Positions 21,683 to 32,830 of a stretch of DNA of 64,000 nt are shown piece by piece. The notes beneath the pieces are model-generated. The model had not been told where the DNA came from and did no database searches. It saw only the letters and a list, made by a program, of their open reading frames with translations. This stretch comes from Trichoderma breve (Eukaryota > Ascomycota > Sordariomycetes > Hypocreales > Hypocreaceae), in NCBI RefSeq assembly GCF_028502605.1, contig NC_079233.1, positions 4,960,001 to 5,024,000 of the forward strand, given 5' to 3'. The position numbers and the translations under genes were made by a program. Position 1 is the first letter of the stretch; every line of letters begins with the position of its first letter.

Positions 21683-24494
21683 GTTGGCGTTGGTAGCGAT
21701 GGTGTGAGTAGCGTCAAACCAATAGACAGAGAAGTGTTCGTAGAGAGAGAGAAGACGCTGGAAGTGTCCACAACTTCAATCTCTCAAGCCTCGCACGGAG
21801 CAAGAGCTGGACAATGCCGGCCGTGCCGTACGTGTACTTTGTTCGTATTGCTCGACAAGGAACCTCCACGCTTCCCCAGACGGCAAACCCCAGGATCGAT
21901 CCGATCTTCAAGCGGTCACGGACAACACGTCGTACTCGGGAATCTGAAATCAGAAACGATGACACGCGGCCACGAGTCCCACCGGCAAAGACGCTTCCCC
22001 AGCTTTCACAAGCCGAAAATCAGATGCTCGAGGCAGATGATAAAGGATGTCCCGAGGTCAGAAGCATGCGGAGGCGAAGGATGGACGCGGGGTTACGGGA
22101 CTATAGGTCGACTAGATGAGAGACCGCAGTTGCGGCTGACGGTATCACCCGAGAGAACGTCGATGAGATATCGAGGACCAGCTGGTGTCGATGCCGAGGA
22201 GGACCCAGAATGCCAGGGTGATGGTGGTGCGAAGACTGCCCAAAGAGGCCAAGGATAGACACGCAATGACGCATGGGTCGGGGGGGAAAGAATTGAGGCC
22301 CCATCAAGCGCTGTTCCGGGATATGATAGCTTGGATAGGAATGCTAATGCCGTAGAGGAGCAGCGCAAGAACCTGTATTCTTGGCTGTCCATTATCACAT
22401 GAAACGTTTATTTTGGGCCACGGCTTCGTGTAAGTGGGAAAAGAAGCCGAGAGTACAAGTACATGGCCACACCATCTTACTCCGCACGACGCCATCAGAA
22501 CGCCTCCAAAACGCCTCCCAAGGAACGGAATATCCAAGCCAAGGTACTCGTAAGGAAGACTGCAGAAGACAAGGGCCAAACCAAGAAGGCCCTCGACTGT
22601 GGATTGGACGGCAGACCCCCTGTCTCTGTGGCTTGCATGGGAGCTGCTACTGTACTGGTGGGCGCCCCTCACACCAAAAAAATGCATGGACTGGGAATCC
22701 TCTGCATACGAGCGTTCGTTCGGGGACCTGACAAGCCGGGAGCTACATCATGTGTGTGTGTGGCTGATCGGCGCCTCGGACACCCAAGATGCATTTTCAG
22801 CTGGCTTATGAGTAGATTTCAAATTTTCTGCCCCCTTTTGACACGATGTCTTGTGTTGCCCGGAAGAATAGGTACATGTACTTGTACGTCTAGGGCTAAT
22901 TGTCCGTGAGCTTTGGTTTTGGAGGCGTTTTTTGTGCCAGCCACTCGACAAGAAGTTGGAACTCGAGAAGCAAAAATGATGGGCTGATGCAATACTATAG
23001 ATAAGATAGTACGGAGCATAATTACCTAGACGAGTAATTGAGTGCAATTGATGAAGAAAAATCCTGCTTCTCCTCTGTTGTGAATATGTTCAACGCCGCG
23101 GACCTTTAGGACTGCAAAAGTACATGTACAAAGTGCAAGTACATGCTGCCGGTGTCGGGCCATACCCGCGCGCCGTCTCAGCTTAGAAGAGAGAAATCCT
23201 TTCGACTCCAACCAGGTGCCTGGTTCTAAAGCACCGCTAACGTGTAAGCTGCAGTTAATCCTCTTTTACATTGCAGAGTACTGCCTGTACCTATACTTGA
23301 CGGAATAGATCCGCTGGCTATCACGAGCCATTGCGAAAAGACACAATCATGGCTTGGTTCTATCTATCCAACTTAGACTATGCTTTGCCCAAAAGGCTAC
23401 GAAGGGGTAGCACAGAGTATTCAGTCTCGTCAGCCACAGGTAGTACACAAAATACAAAAAAAGAAGGCGTCCGTATTATGCCGATGAGTACAGTATGGCC
23501 GTTGTGCGGACATTGCAGGCAGGTCTCGCCGTTTCTCTCCACCTCCGTCTTGTCAGGCCTTGTCCTTGTTTCCCCATGTTCCCCAAACTGGCCTCACCTC
23601 TGTGCCGTTGCCTTAGGACGCTTTTGGAAGCTGTCTCCGGCTCTAGTAACGTCGTTGTCTCTTCCTGTGGCCCCAAACGTAATCACCAAGTCCCCTGGCA
23701 GATTTGCAGGGATCCACCGCCGGTGTGGGTTCGACAGACTCGAGTGTGATGGATCCCCGGTTGTCTTCACGCCATCCGACTAAACCAACTAGCTCATCCT
23801 TGCGGGTTGGGTTGGGTACATGTACATTGACTCCGTAGGGCCTGTGGCTCAATCCATGCCAGGCAGGTAAGAGAGCGTTCGGAACAGCAAGGCGGCGAGT
23901 TTTGTTGTAATTGCGCCCATGGACGGCCCGGACAGCCCTTTTGATATGGGCCAGAGTATAATATGTGCATGGGCCGGGCGAGATGACTCTTTTTCGATCT
24001 CTTCTCCCCCCGGGTTTGCTTACACTGGGTATCCTTCCACTGATATACGCGTGCTCGCAGCATTGACGATCAGGACAAACTATAAGCAGCCTCCTCAACA
24101 AAGCACAAAGCATACTTTATCTCCTTAACCTTACCATCAAGGTACCTGTATACAGAGAGATTTCTTTACAAGCCTGAGAGCTCCAGTAGTATTCTCAGAG
24201 TCTTGCGGCTTTGCACTCCTTCAGTGGACGTACCGCCAAGGCGATCCTCGAGGACTTTTTTTAAGTCTCGACTGCTGTTATCCAAGGCAGGGAGGTCTGG
24301 TTCGAATAATCGAACTTTAACCTTAGCCAGCTATTACCGCCTCTATTTTTTATCTGTTTTTTTTGCTTAACGGCTGTTGCCGTACACAGCATGATACTCA
24401 ACCTTTAAGCGGTGCTCGCCATTCTCTCAACTTTCCTCATCTTCAATATTTTCTTTGTCTCATACTTGAGAAGGGAAGAATCGAGCACGTTACG
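21683..24494. promoter_or_regulatory. Long divergent intergenic region
   Basis: About 2.8 kb between divergent acyltransferase and OCH1-like genes; both promoters must lie here. No gene supported. Three copies of the GTACATGTAC palindrome (22872, 23120, 23816) occur within 1 kb, and a TACGGAG motif lies at 23010. A six-codon upstream ORF (24391-24408, including its stop) lies 86 bp before the OCH1-like start. The leader just before that is T- and C-rich. Confidence 0.55.
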
Positions 24495-25724
24495 ATGAGC
24501 TCTCCTCTCGGATCTCCGAGGCTCATGTCCTCTGCCAGCCCCTTCCGCAACAAGGTGCCTACACAGATGAGAAGGTGCCTCCCCGCCTATCTCTTCCTCG
24601 TCTTCGCCCTTTTTGTCATTCTCAATTTCGACTGGGTCTTAGCGATACCCAATCCTGCCTCCGTCCTTCGTCGACAGCCAAAGCCGCCTCCTGTACCAGG
24701 TAGCACATTTCCGCAAAAGATCTGGCAGACATGGAAAGTCGATCCTCTCCACTTCGAGGAGCGCGATCTGTTGACGGCGCGGACGTGGACGGAGAAAAAC
24801 CCGGGCATGCGTTACGAAGTTGTTACCGATGCCAACGAGATGGCATACATTGAGGATCGGTATGGTCCAGATGGCTACGATCGCCCAGACATTGTGGAAT
24901 TCTACCACATGATCAACCTACCCATCATCAAAGCCGACCTTTTGCGATATATGATCATGTATGCTGAGGGCGGCATTTACGCAGATATTGATGTCGAGAC
25001 CATGAAGCCTTTTCATCGGTTTATTCCCGAGCGATACAACGAAAAGGACATTGACTTGATTGTCGGCGTTGAGATTGACCAGCCTGATTTCAAAGACCAC
25101 CCCATCCTGGGGAAGAAGTCCATGTCTTTCTGCCAGTGGACATTTGCGGCGCGCCCTGAACAGCCCGTCATGATGCGTCTGATTGAAAACATCATGAAGT
25201 GGTTCAAGGCCGTTGCTAGGGATCAGGGTGTGCCGCTGGGTGAAGTGCAGCTCGACTTTGATCAAGTCATCAGCGGCACTGGACCCTCTGCTTTCACCAA
25301 AGCCATTCTCGAGGAGATGAACCGCAAGTCAAAAGGACCGAGGGTCACCTGGGACAATTTCCACAACTTGGACGAATCCAAGCTAGTGGGCGGCGTCCTC
25401 GTCCTTACTGTTGAGGCTTTCTGCGCCGGACAAGGACATTCTGACTCTGGCAATCACAACGCTCGAAACGCCCTTGTCAAGCATCACTTCCACGCGTCCA
25501 ACTGGCCCAGCCGCCATCCTCGATACAAACACCCTGCCTATGGCCAGGTCGAAGACTGCAACTGGGAGCCCGAGTGCGTCAAGAAATGGGACGACAATAT
25601 TGGCAACTGGGATAAGTACTCTGAGAATGAGCAAAAGAAGATCATCCAAGACATTGAGGATGCCCGACTGGAACAAGAGCGGCAGCAACAGGCTTTGGCA
25701 GCGCTGCCTGCGGCTTTCCCCTAG
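24495..25724 (+). CDS. OCH1-like alpha-1,6-mannosyltransferase (glycosyltransferase sugar-binding DXD family)
   Basis: Golgi type II glycosyltransferase of the Gly_transf_sug (GT32) family, which uses GDP-mannose to extend N-linked glycans. Single exon, 409 residues. The first in-frame ATG is at 24495 (MSSPLGSPRLMSS); further in-frame ATGs follow closely. A basic stretch (MRRCLP) precedes one hydrophobic anchor (LFLVFALFVILNFDWVLA, residues about 33-50). The catalytic region begins FPQKIWQTWK, and the metal-binding DXD motif is ADIDVETMKP with Asp near residues 164 and 166, just after the YMIMYAEGGIYA segment conserved in Och1 and Hoc1. The C-terminus is coiled and Gln-rich (EQERQQQ). OCH1 itself versus a HOC1 or other paralog cannot be decided by reading alone. 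A short upstream ORF is present at 24391-24408. Confidence 0.93.
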   Translation: MSSPLGSPRLMSSASPFRNKVPTQMRRCLPAYLFLVFALFVILNFDWVLAIPNPASVLRRQPKPPPVPGSTFPQKIWQTWKVDPLHFEERDLLTARTWTEKNPGMRYEVVTDANEMAYIEDRYGPDGYDRPDIVEFYHMINLPIIKADLLRYMIMYAEGGIYADIDVETMKPFHRFIPERYNEKDIDLIVGVEIDQPDFKDHPILGKKSMSFCQWTFAARPEQPVMMRLIENIMKWFKAVARDQGVPLGEVQLDFDQVISGTGPSAFTKAILEEMNRKSKGPRVTWDNFHNLDESKLVGGVLVLTVEAFCAGQGHSDSGNHNARNALVKHHFHASNWPSRHPRYKHPAYGQVEDCNWEPECVKKWDDNIGNWDKYSENEQKKIIQDIEDARLEQERQQQALAALPAAFP

Positions 25725-26739
25725 TACTCCCTACCTAGTAGGTATGGGTGATTTGATGATTTTCTTTTGTACATTTCCTCCCTCGATTGCAATCTGGCTT
25801 GGCTTGATTGCGCCGATTTAGACATTGGCTTATAATGGGTTTATGGGTTCATGATATGGCGCTGGCAGTATTCCCTGGATACGGAGTTTGGGCGGTTCTT
25901 TTACACTGAGTAATAAAAGGATGGAATAGGCGATTTGTTGGCATTTGGTGGCGACAGGAGACAAGGCTGAGAATATATATATATATAAGTATATGGGTGC
26001 ATATATCCACATAGATGTGTTGATGTAATGAATTCAGATTGGAACATCACATGTTGTTTTACCTAGGTACTTTTATGTTGTGTTGTGTAATATCCCGTCA
26101 TTGGTGCATTTGCTGAGCCAAGTGTCTTGTAGCTGTCAAGTTTTGAGAGGCGGCTTTAGGGTATGAGATCAGCACTTTGCTTTTGCTGGACCCATTTGAA
26201 TGATCATTTGAATGACTTCATTCAATGTAGAATTTTTCAAATATTACATCTCGTAAACGGCAAACTCATTTTCGTACAGAGAATCGTAAAAGCGCCAGCA
26301 AGATTATAATCTGCAGGCGGTCGGACGGCATCAGGCTAAAAACCATAACGTGGGCTGTTCCACAGAAGCCATTTGATCCTTATCCTTGAAAAGCCAAAGC
26401 CACAGCAAGTTTTAACGGCAGCCTTGGCTTACCTAATGCAACAGTGCCATCTGACCCGCCCTCTAGCCTGACGTGTACCGCCCGTCTCTGGTCTGGTCTG
26501 GTATTCGCCGCATCCAACCTCCATTTCCAGACAATCCAACTCTTTGTCCGGTCTTTGATACCACCCACTGCGCTGCCCATCACCACGGCCTGTTGCCGCT
26601 CTGCGATATCTCCGCTGCTTCTTTACGACGCTCGACCGAATTCCATAGAATCCGACGCTATCGGACGTTCTTGCGCCCGCATTCCGCCACTCAGCTCAAC
26701 GCTTTTCGGTAGAGTGCAGTTAATCAACAAACCTTCAAA
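25725..26739. other. Intergenic region
   Basis: 3' region of the OCH1-like gene and promoter of the Rab gene. An AT dinucleotide tract sits around 25972-25987. No gene seen; frames between 26440 and 26780 are antisense pairs without domain content. Confidence 0.55.
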
Positions 26740-27666
26740 ATGGCCGCTCGCGCACCTCCCGCTGGTCGACCAGGCCTGAACACTCGCTTCGCGCAGTTCA
26801 AGCTAGTTCTTTTGGGTGCGTTTTTGATAGTCGGATGGTCGAGATGTGTTGATGTGTTGTGCTAACATGGCTGTTTTGCGACAGGCGAATCTGCCGTTGG
26901 AAAGGTAAACTTGCAACCTTTTGGCTCGCTACGCTGAGTGGAAAAAAGAAGAAGGAAGAGGAAGTGAAAGGCTAACACCTTGTTACAGAGTTCAATAGTC
27001 CTTCGTTTTGTCAAGGTAGATTGCACGCAATGTCTGGGAGGCCTCTGAATCGCCCTGCTAATGAAGCCATCAGGATCAATTCGACTCTTTCCGAGAATCC
27101 ACCATTGGAGCGGCTTTCCTCACTCAGACCATCTCTCTCGATGAGAACACGACGGTCAAGTTCGAGATCTGGGATACCGCTGGCCAGGAGCGATACAAGT
27201 CGCTTGCTCCTATGTACTACCGAAATGCCAACTGTGCCGTCGTCGTATACGACATCACGCAATCCGTACGTTGAAAACCGGGGTTGCACAACGAACATGG
27301 TATTAATTAGAGATGCAGGCTTCACTAGACAAGGCCAAGGCCTGGGTAAAGGAACTCCAGCGCCAAGCCAACGAGAACATCATCATTGCCCTTGCCGGTA
27401 ACAAGCTCGATTTGGTCACTGAGCAGCCCGATAAGCGAGCCATCCCAGCGGCAGATGCCGAGGCCTATGCCCGCGAGGCCGGCCTCCTCTTCTTCGAGAC
27501 GTCTGCCAAGACCGCTGAGAACGTGCGAGAACTCTTCACCGCTATTGCGAAGAAGCTACCTTTGGACCAAGCCGGGCCCAGACATGCTCGACCCGGGCAG
27601 CGCCCCGGCGTCAGCCTCGCACCAGAGAATTCCAACACTAATGTCAACGGACCTTGCAGCTGCTAG
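26740..27666 (+). CDS. Rab5-family GTPase (Vps21/Ypt51-type)
   Basis: Small GTPase controlling early-endosome tethering and vacuolar sorting. Five exons: 26740-26815, 26885-26904, 26989-27015, 27074-27265 and 27319-27666, giving 220 residues. Exons 2 and 3 are only 20 and 27 nt; exon 2 completes the P-loop (GESAVGKS, residues 26-33) and exon 3 encodes SSIVLRFVK. Exon 4 carries the effector region ([15 protein letters not shown], the Rab5 hallmark) and switch II ([18 protein letters not shown]). Exon 5 has the guanine-specificity motifs NKLD and ETSAK and ends in a CSC prenylation motif preceded by a variable Gly/Pro/Asn linker. Introns have GT-AG ends; the branch-like GCTAAC is visible before exon 3. 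The N-terminal extension rich in Ala and Pro is usual for fungal Rab5 proteins. Filamentous fungi often have more than one Rab5 paralog, so I give no symbol. Confidence 0.95.
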
Positions 27667-28562
27667 ACAACACATGATAGGAGGTTGCGGCGGGACGTCT
27701 AATGATATGCCTATGTACCTACGTCCTGCAATGCATCCATGGGGGTGGATCATTCAGGTTCAGGCCGGGATAGACTGACAGCAGTGATTCAAAGCCTTGG
27801 GCTTGCATCAAGCAAGTCCGGGTGCGTCGTATATTTCTCGGAGTCTTGGGTTTGGAGGGTTATTGGCCGACGATTTATGTTTTTGGTCCTCTTTTTATTT
27901 TATTTTCCTCTTTTTTTTTTTCTATTTTTAATATGCACCTTTGATATTTTTGTGCTCGTCTTGATGCACCGGGATGTGCATGGGGAATTCAAAGGTAGAT
28001 TCTCTCGCAGATGGGCTTATTCTGAGCTACAGGATGCCTGGTGGAGGATTATGAGATACGGGAACGATGTGTATTCTGTCCTTCGGTGAATCTGACTGAG
28101 CGTCTAATAGATTGCTGCTTTGATTAGACTATGGCCCGTGCTGTGATTTCTTAGATGCATTTTTGTGATGGATGATATGACGCTCCGCATGAGCCGGGGG
28201 AGATTCACTCGTACGAGTGAGTGGATCGCCGTATCGAATCTAAAAGTAGCATTTATATGTGACCTAGAGGATATTCTCAATTCAACTTTAAGAAGAAGTA
28301 GAAAAAGAAGGAAGAATAATACAGAAATCATCGAATAACAATACTACATAATTTTCTACTACTGATTCCAACGGTCAAATTGTATCCACAGCCAAACCGG
28401 TTACTGGCATGACCTTGGCGTTGCGTCACGGATCCGGTTCCTGCCGGCAGTCTTGGAAGCTCGCATTAGCCGAACTTTTGCCCTGAGCGTTTATTGTCCA
28501 TGGGCTAACTTTTGGGCTTGACACTCAGATCCAACCACCATCCACCGCGATTGCATTTCCAA
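27667..28562. other. Intergenic region
   Basis: 3' region of the Rab gene with a T-rich tract (27880-27934) and the promoter of MIC60. The open frame around 27739-28089 runs through the T-rich tract and looks noncoding. No gene seen. Confidence 0.6.
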
Positions 28563-30673
28563 ATGTTGCGATCATCGCTTCGGTCGGCGAGATTGCTAGG
28601 CGGCAAGCCCATCGCGGCAGCCGCCGGGCGCCAATGGTCTGTTGCCGCGTCGCGACAGGCGCCTCTGGCCAAGGTAGGTGGCGTGCACAATCAGAAAATC
28701 GTGGGCCCCCGAGGGGAAATTTTGCGACTGACGAGAGCTTCTGCTGCTGCCATCTAGAGATTCTATGCCGACCAGAAAACGCCGCCGGTCCTGCCCACGT
28801 CCGAGACCCAGAGCTCTGAACGTACTCCTCCGCCTCCTGCCCAGCCGATTGTCGACACGACGGTGACGGCGGCAGAGATTCCTCCCACGCCGCCTCCCCC
28901 TCCACCAGCAGCCACCAGCCAGAGCGTAAAGCCAAAGTCTAGCCCGCCGCCCCCGAAGAAGAAGGGCTTCTTCAGGAGGCTGCGCAACTTCATCTTCACT
29001 TTGATGGTGCTTGGTGCGGCCGGCTTTGGCGGAGGAGTTTGGTACTCGCGCATCAACGACAACTTCCACGATTTTTTCACCGAGTACATTCCCTTTGGCG
29101 AGCAGGCTGTTCTTTATCTGGAGGAGCTGGAGTTCAAGAAGCGATTCCCCAGTGCTAGCCTTGGAGGTCCCAGACACACCGATGGTGGCGAGAAGGTCAG
29201 GATTCCTGCCCAGAGCGGTGCTTCCTGGAGGGTGGCGGACAAGACGGAGCCTTCTGAGCGCCGTACAAGCGCCTCTCCTGCTGCTAAGAAGGGCGGCGTG
29301 AAGCCGACTGAGAGCAAGCCTGAAGAGCCAGCCAAGCCTGCTGCGTCAGAGCCCAAGACTGCCGTTGTTGCCAAGCCTGTCGAGAAGACCACCCCAGAGG
29401 AACAGCCAAAGACGTTCTCCTCAAAGGCAAAGGCGACTGAGTCCAAGGATAAGCCTGCTGCCAAGCCCCTGTACTCCATTGACCTGATGACCCTGCCTGA
29501 TGCCAAGGAACCCATTGTTCGAGACCTCGTCCACATGCTCAATGATCTCATCTTGGTCATCAACGCCGACGGTGCCCATGGCAAGTATTCTTCGACCATC
29601 GACAAGGCCAAGAACGAGGTGCTGAGAATCGGCGGCCGCTTGAGGGACCTCAAGAGCGAGGCTGAGAAGAAGGCCGCTGAAGATGTCCGATCCACTGTTG
29701 CTGAATTCGACACCGCTGCCTCTGATCTTATCCGACGAGTTGAGGGCACCATGGCTCAGCAAGAGGTTGCCTGGCGTCAAGAGTTCGAGGAGCAGATGAA
29801 GACTGTTCGTGAGAGCTACGACGAGAGGGTTAAGCTTCTGCTGGAGCGCGAACAGAAGCTCAACGAGGACAAGCTCCACAACCAACTGCTGGAGCAGGCC
29901 ATCGCCCTGAAGAAGGATTTCCTCAAGGAGGTTGAGGCCCGAGTCGAGCAGGAGCGTGAGAGCCGCATTGGCAAGCTCAACGACCTCACGACAGCTGTGT
30001 CGCAGCTGGAGAAGCTCACTCTTGGCTGGAATGAGGTTGTTGACACCAACCTCAAGACGCAACAGCTTCACGTAGCCGTTGAGGCTGTCCGCGCTAGCCT
30101 CGAGGATGGCCAACACCCCCGACCATTCATCCGAGAGCTTGTTGCGCTCAAGGAGATTGCCTCTGATGACGCCGTCGTCGACGCCGCCATTGCTTCAATC
30201 ACCCCTTCAGCCTACCAGCGCGGTATCTCTACCTCATCTCAGCTGATTGATCGATTCCGCCGTGTCGCCAGCGAGGTCCGGAAAGCCTCTCTGCTTCCCG
30301 ATGATGCAGGTGTTGCTAGCCACGCTTCCAGCTGGGTTCTCAGCCACGTCATGTTCAAGAAGCAGGGTCTCGCTGAAGGAGACGATGTCGAGAGCATTCT
30401 GACCCGTACACAGACATACCTAGAGGAGGGCGACCTGGATGCTGCGACCAGAGAGATGACTGGCCTGCAGGGTTGGGCAAAGACGTTGAGCAAGGATTGG
30501 CTGTCTGAGGCCCGCAAGGTTCTTGAGGTTCAGCAGGCACTTGATGTGAGTATTTACAATGGTCCCCGTTCCTTGATTCTACGTGAAAGCTGTGACAGAA
30601 TTTTTTTTAACTAATATCGCCTGAACAGGTCATTGCTGCAGAGGCTCGACTACAGAGCTTGAGGGTGGATTAA
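28563..30673 (+). CDS. MIC60: MICOS complex subunit Mic60 (mitofilin)
   Basis: Inner-membrane protein that organises cristae junctions and contacts the outer membrane. Three exons, 28563-28673, 28758-30545 and 30629-30673, give 647 residues. The N-terminus (MLRSSLRSARLLGGKPIAAAAGRQW) is a classic mitochondrial presequence. A proline-rich linker precedes the single membrane segment (FIFTLMVLGAAGFGGGVWY) that follows a basic KKKGFFRRLR patch. Next come an Ala/Lys/Pro-rich intermembrane-space stretch and a long coiled coil (LLLEREQKLNEDKLHNQLLEQ region). The C-terminal mitofilin signature domain contains DLDAATREMTGLQGWAKTL. The last 14 residues come from a 45-nt terminal exon (VIAAEARLQSLRVD) reached through donor GTGAGT and acceptor GAACAG; without it the frame runs into intron sequence. 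The length matches fungal Mic60. Confidence 0.96.
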
Positions 30674-31102
30674 AAAATTATTGAGGATTTCTTGGTTCTG
30701 TATATTGATCAGAGAGGGAAAAGAAAAGTAGAGGGCTTCCGGCCCGTGTATAGTTTATCGATAGATACAAGTATAAGTTTTAAAATGTGATTTAACACTA
30801 TATTACAGAAGTTTGCCATGGAAATTCCTCTTTTCAATCTGTATGCTCAGGTAATACTATGACCTATCTTGAAACATAGATTTGTCTTAGCGATTTTTCT
30901 CAGTAACATTCTGCCCCACCATGTGGCTGCAGTATCTCTTATCCATATGATATCAGCCAGCCAACTGAGATCAGTACAACACATCTTCATCATTACATCA
31001 GCCTTCAAACCTCTACCGGTATCAATAGCCTCAATGCAGAGGACATGAGATGATGTAACACCTTGTCCCCATCTCTTCATCTATCCTTTGCGTACCTGGA
31101 AC
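30674..31102. other. Short intergenic region
   Basis: MIC60 3' end and promoter of the intronless FPGS gene, 429 bp. AT-rich at the start. Nothing else seen. Confidence 0.6.
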
Positions 31103-32632
31103 ATGAGCACCAGGTTTGCTCTCAAAGCACGCTTCCCAGTGGCTTCACTAATCCCATCACCTATAAATCGCCCCTTCAAAGCACCAACCCAGCCCTTCAG
31201 CACAATGGCTCGAGACTACAAGGAAGCCCTCGAGAAGCTCGCCCTGCTGCAGTCCAACCGCATCATCACAAGTCTCTTTGAGGCGCCGGAGAAAAAGACT
31301 CCGCAGGATCTCAATGCGGCCGCCATCCCCGAGATGCAGGCATGGCTCCGCCGCGCCGGCTACACGCCCAAGGATCTCGCTCGCATGAGACATATCCATG
31401 TTGCTGGGACGAAGGGGAAGGGCTCTACCTGTGCTTATGCGACGGCTATGTTGGCAAAGTATCGGACTGTGGGGACGTACACGAGTCCGCATCTTGTTAA
31501 TGTTAGGGAGCGCATTGCGATTAACGGCGTTCCCGTCTCTCGGGATGTGTTTACTGCTGCATTCTTCGAGATTTGGGATCGTCTTACGGAGGCTGCTGTT
31601 AAAAATGGCATGGCGGCTGTTGAGGCGGAGGGGGCGGCGTCGAAGCCATTTTACTTTCGGTTTTTGACGATTCTTGCGTGGCATATTTTCTTGAAACAGG
31701 GCATTGAGGATGTGGTTATTGAATGCGGCATTGGGGGCGAATACGATTCCACAAATGTGTTGCCTGCAGAGGCTGTTTCTGCTGCGGTTGTGACGCAGCT
31801 GGGGATTGACCATGTGGCCATGCTGGGAGATACGGTGGAGAAGATTACATGGCACAAGGCTGGGATATTGAAGTCTGGGGTTAAGGGGTTTACGATGAAG
31901 TTGCGGGATCAGCCGGGTGTAATGGATGTGTTACGCAAAAGAGCAGCTGAGAAGAATGCGGAGCTAGTAGAGGTTGAAGACGATGTTGTTGAACGATGGG
32001 GTGGTGTGAGTGGGATATTGAAGGGAGATTTTCAGAAGAGGAACCAGGCACTCGCTATCATGGCAGTGCGAGAGCATCTCGGCATGAAGCAAGACAGGCT
32101 AGAAGATATTTCGCAGAAGATGGTTGAGGGCCTGCAGGAAGCAAAACTTAGGGGGAGATGCGAGGTTGTCAATGACGGGGCGGCTGAGTGGCTCTTGGAC
32201 GGGGCGCATACCAAGGATAGTTTGGAAGAGGTGGCCAAGTGGTCTGTTCAGAGTCATCTGGGTTCCGACGAATCCTTGATATTGATATTCAACCAGCAGG
32301 AGAGAAACATCACGCAGCTCTTGGAGGATTTCGTGGAAACGGTCAAGAGAGAGGCGGGCAGAGAAGATGTGTTTCGATACGCATTGTTTACACGCAACGA
32401 ACTTGCGAAGCCGGCTGATGGAGAGGAGAGGGATGTGCTTGTACAGGAGCAGGCGGCGGATAAGATGCGCAGTTTGATTCCTGGGTGTGATATCAAGATA
32501 TTTGACAACACCCTTGACGCAGTGGCAGAGGCTAGGAGGCTTGCGCAGGGACAGGATGAGTCAAGGAAGAAAGTATTGGTAACGGGCAGTTTGCATCTCG
32601 TAGGGAGCATATTGCAGGTTTTGGAGCCGTGA
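31103..32632 (+). CDS. Folylpolyglutamate synthase paralog, intronless
   Basis: ATP-dependent ligase of the FPGS/Mur family that adds glutamates to folates, needed for folate retention and one-carbon metabolism. Single exon, 509 residues from the first ATG (31103). The first 34 residues are rich in Arg, Lys, Ser and Pro and lack acids, like a mitochondrial leader; a second ATG at 31205 (MARDYKEALEKL) aligns with the usual cytosolic start, so alternative initiation may serve two compartments. Diagnostic motifs: P-loop AGTKGKGSTCAYA, TSPHLVNVRERI, GIGGEYDSTNVL, LGIDHVAMLGDTVEKI, HKAGI, LDGAHTKDSLE, FNQQERN and TGSLHLVG near the end. GTKGKGS rather than GTNGKGS, together with FNQQ, places it with Met7-type FPGS and not Fol3-type dihydrofolate synthase. 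It converges on a second FPGS gene that has three introns; stop codons are 198 bp apart. Confidence 0.93.
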   Translation: MSTRFALKARFPVASLIPSPINRPFKAPTQPFSTMARDYKEALEKLALLQSNRIITSLFEAPEKKTPQDLNAAAIPEMQAWLRRAGYTPKDLARMRHIHVAGTKGKGSTCAYATAMLAKYRTVGTYTSPHLVNVRERIAINGVPVSRDVFTAAFFEIWDRLTEAAVKNGMAAVEAEGAASKPFYFRFLTILAWHIFLKQGIEDVVIECGIGGEYDSTNVLPAEAVSAAVVTQLGIDHVAMLGDTVEKITWHKAGILKSGVKGFTMKLRDQPGVMDVLRKRAAEKNAELVEVEDDVVERWGGVSGILKGDFQKRNQALAIMAVREHLGMKQDRLEDISQKMVEGLQEAKLRGRCEVVNDGAAEWLLDGAHTKDSLEEVAKWSVQSHLGSDESLILIFNQQERNITQLLEDFVETVKREAGREDVFRYALFTRNELAKPADGEERDVLVQEQAADKMRSLIPGCDIKIFDNTLDAVAEARRLAQGQDESRKKVLVTGSLHLVGSILQVLEP

Positions 32633-32692
32633 AAGGATGAAAAGCACTTCAATGTATGTTTTTGGTGTCCGCAAGTCTAAAAATATTGTTCT

Positions 32693-32780
32693 ATACCCAA
32701 GTTTTGTTGAATTATCATTCCCGCTGCCCCCCTTTTTAGTCCATCATGCAATTGACCCATACCCAAGTTTTGTTGAATTA
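32693..32780. repeat. 22-bp direct repeat pair between the two FPGS genes
   Basis: The 22-bp sequence beginning ATACCCAAGTTTTGTTG occurs at 32693-32714 and again at 32759-32780, a period of 66 bp. The flanks also resemble each other (TCATTCCCG versus CTATTACCG). It lies in the 198-bp interval between the convergent stop codons, so it is probably transcribed in both 3' untranslated regions. Confidence 0.85.
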
Positions 32781-32830
32781 CTATTACCGTTCTTCTTTCC
32801 CTTCATTCCTTGTAGCCTTCGTAACGTATC

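Noticed and set aside
24363..24494. N-terminal extension of the OCH1-like protein
   Set aside because: Frame opens with TTG and contains no ATG before 24495; the 24391 ATG is in another frame.
29421..30116. Minus-strand 231-aa Leu-rich frame
   Set aside because: Mirror image of the MIC60 coiled coil; Leu comes from complementing Lys/Glu codons.
31157..31855. Minus-strand 232-aa frame
   Set aside because: Antisense to the intronless FPGS; no independent signal.
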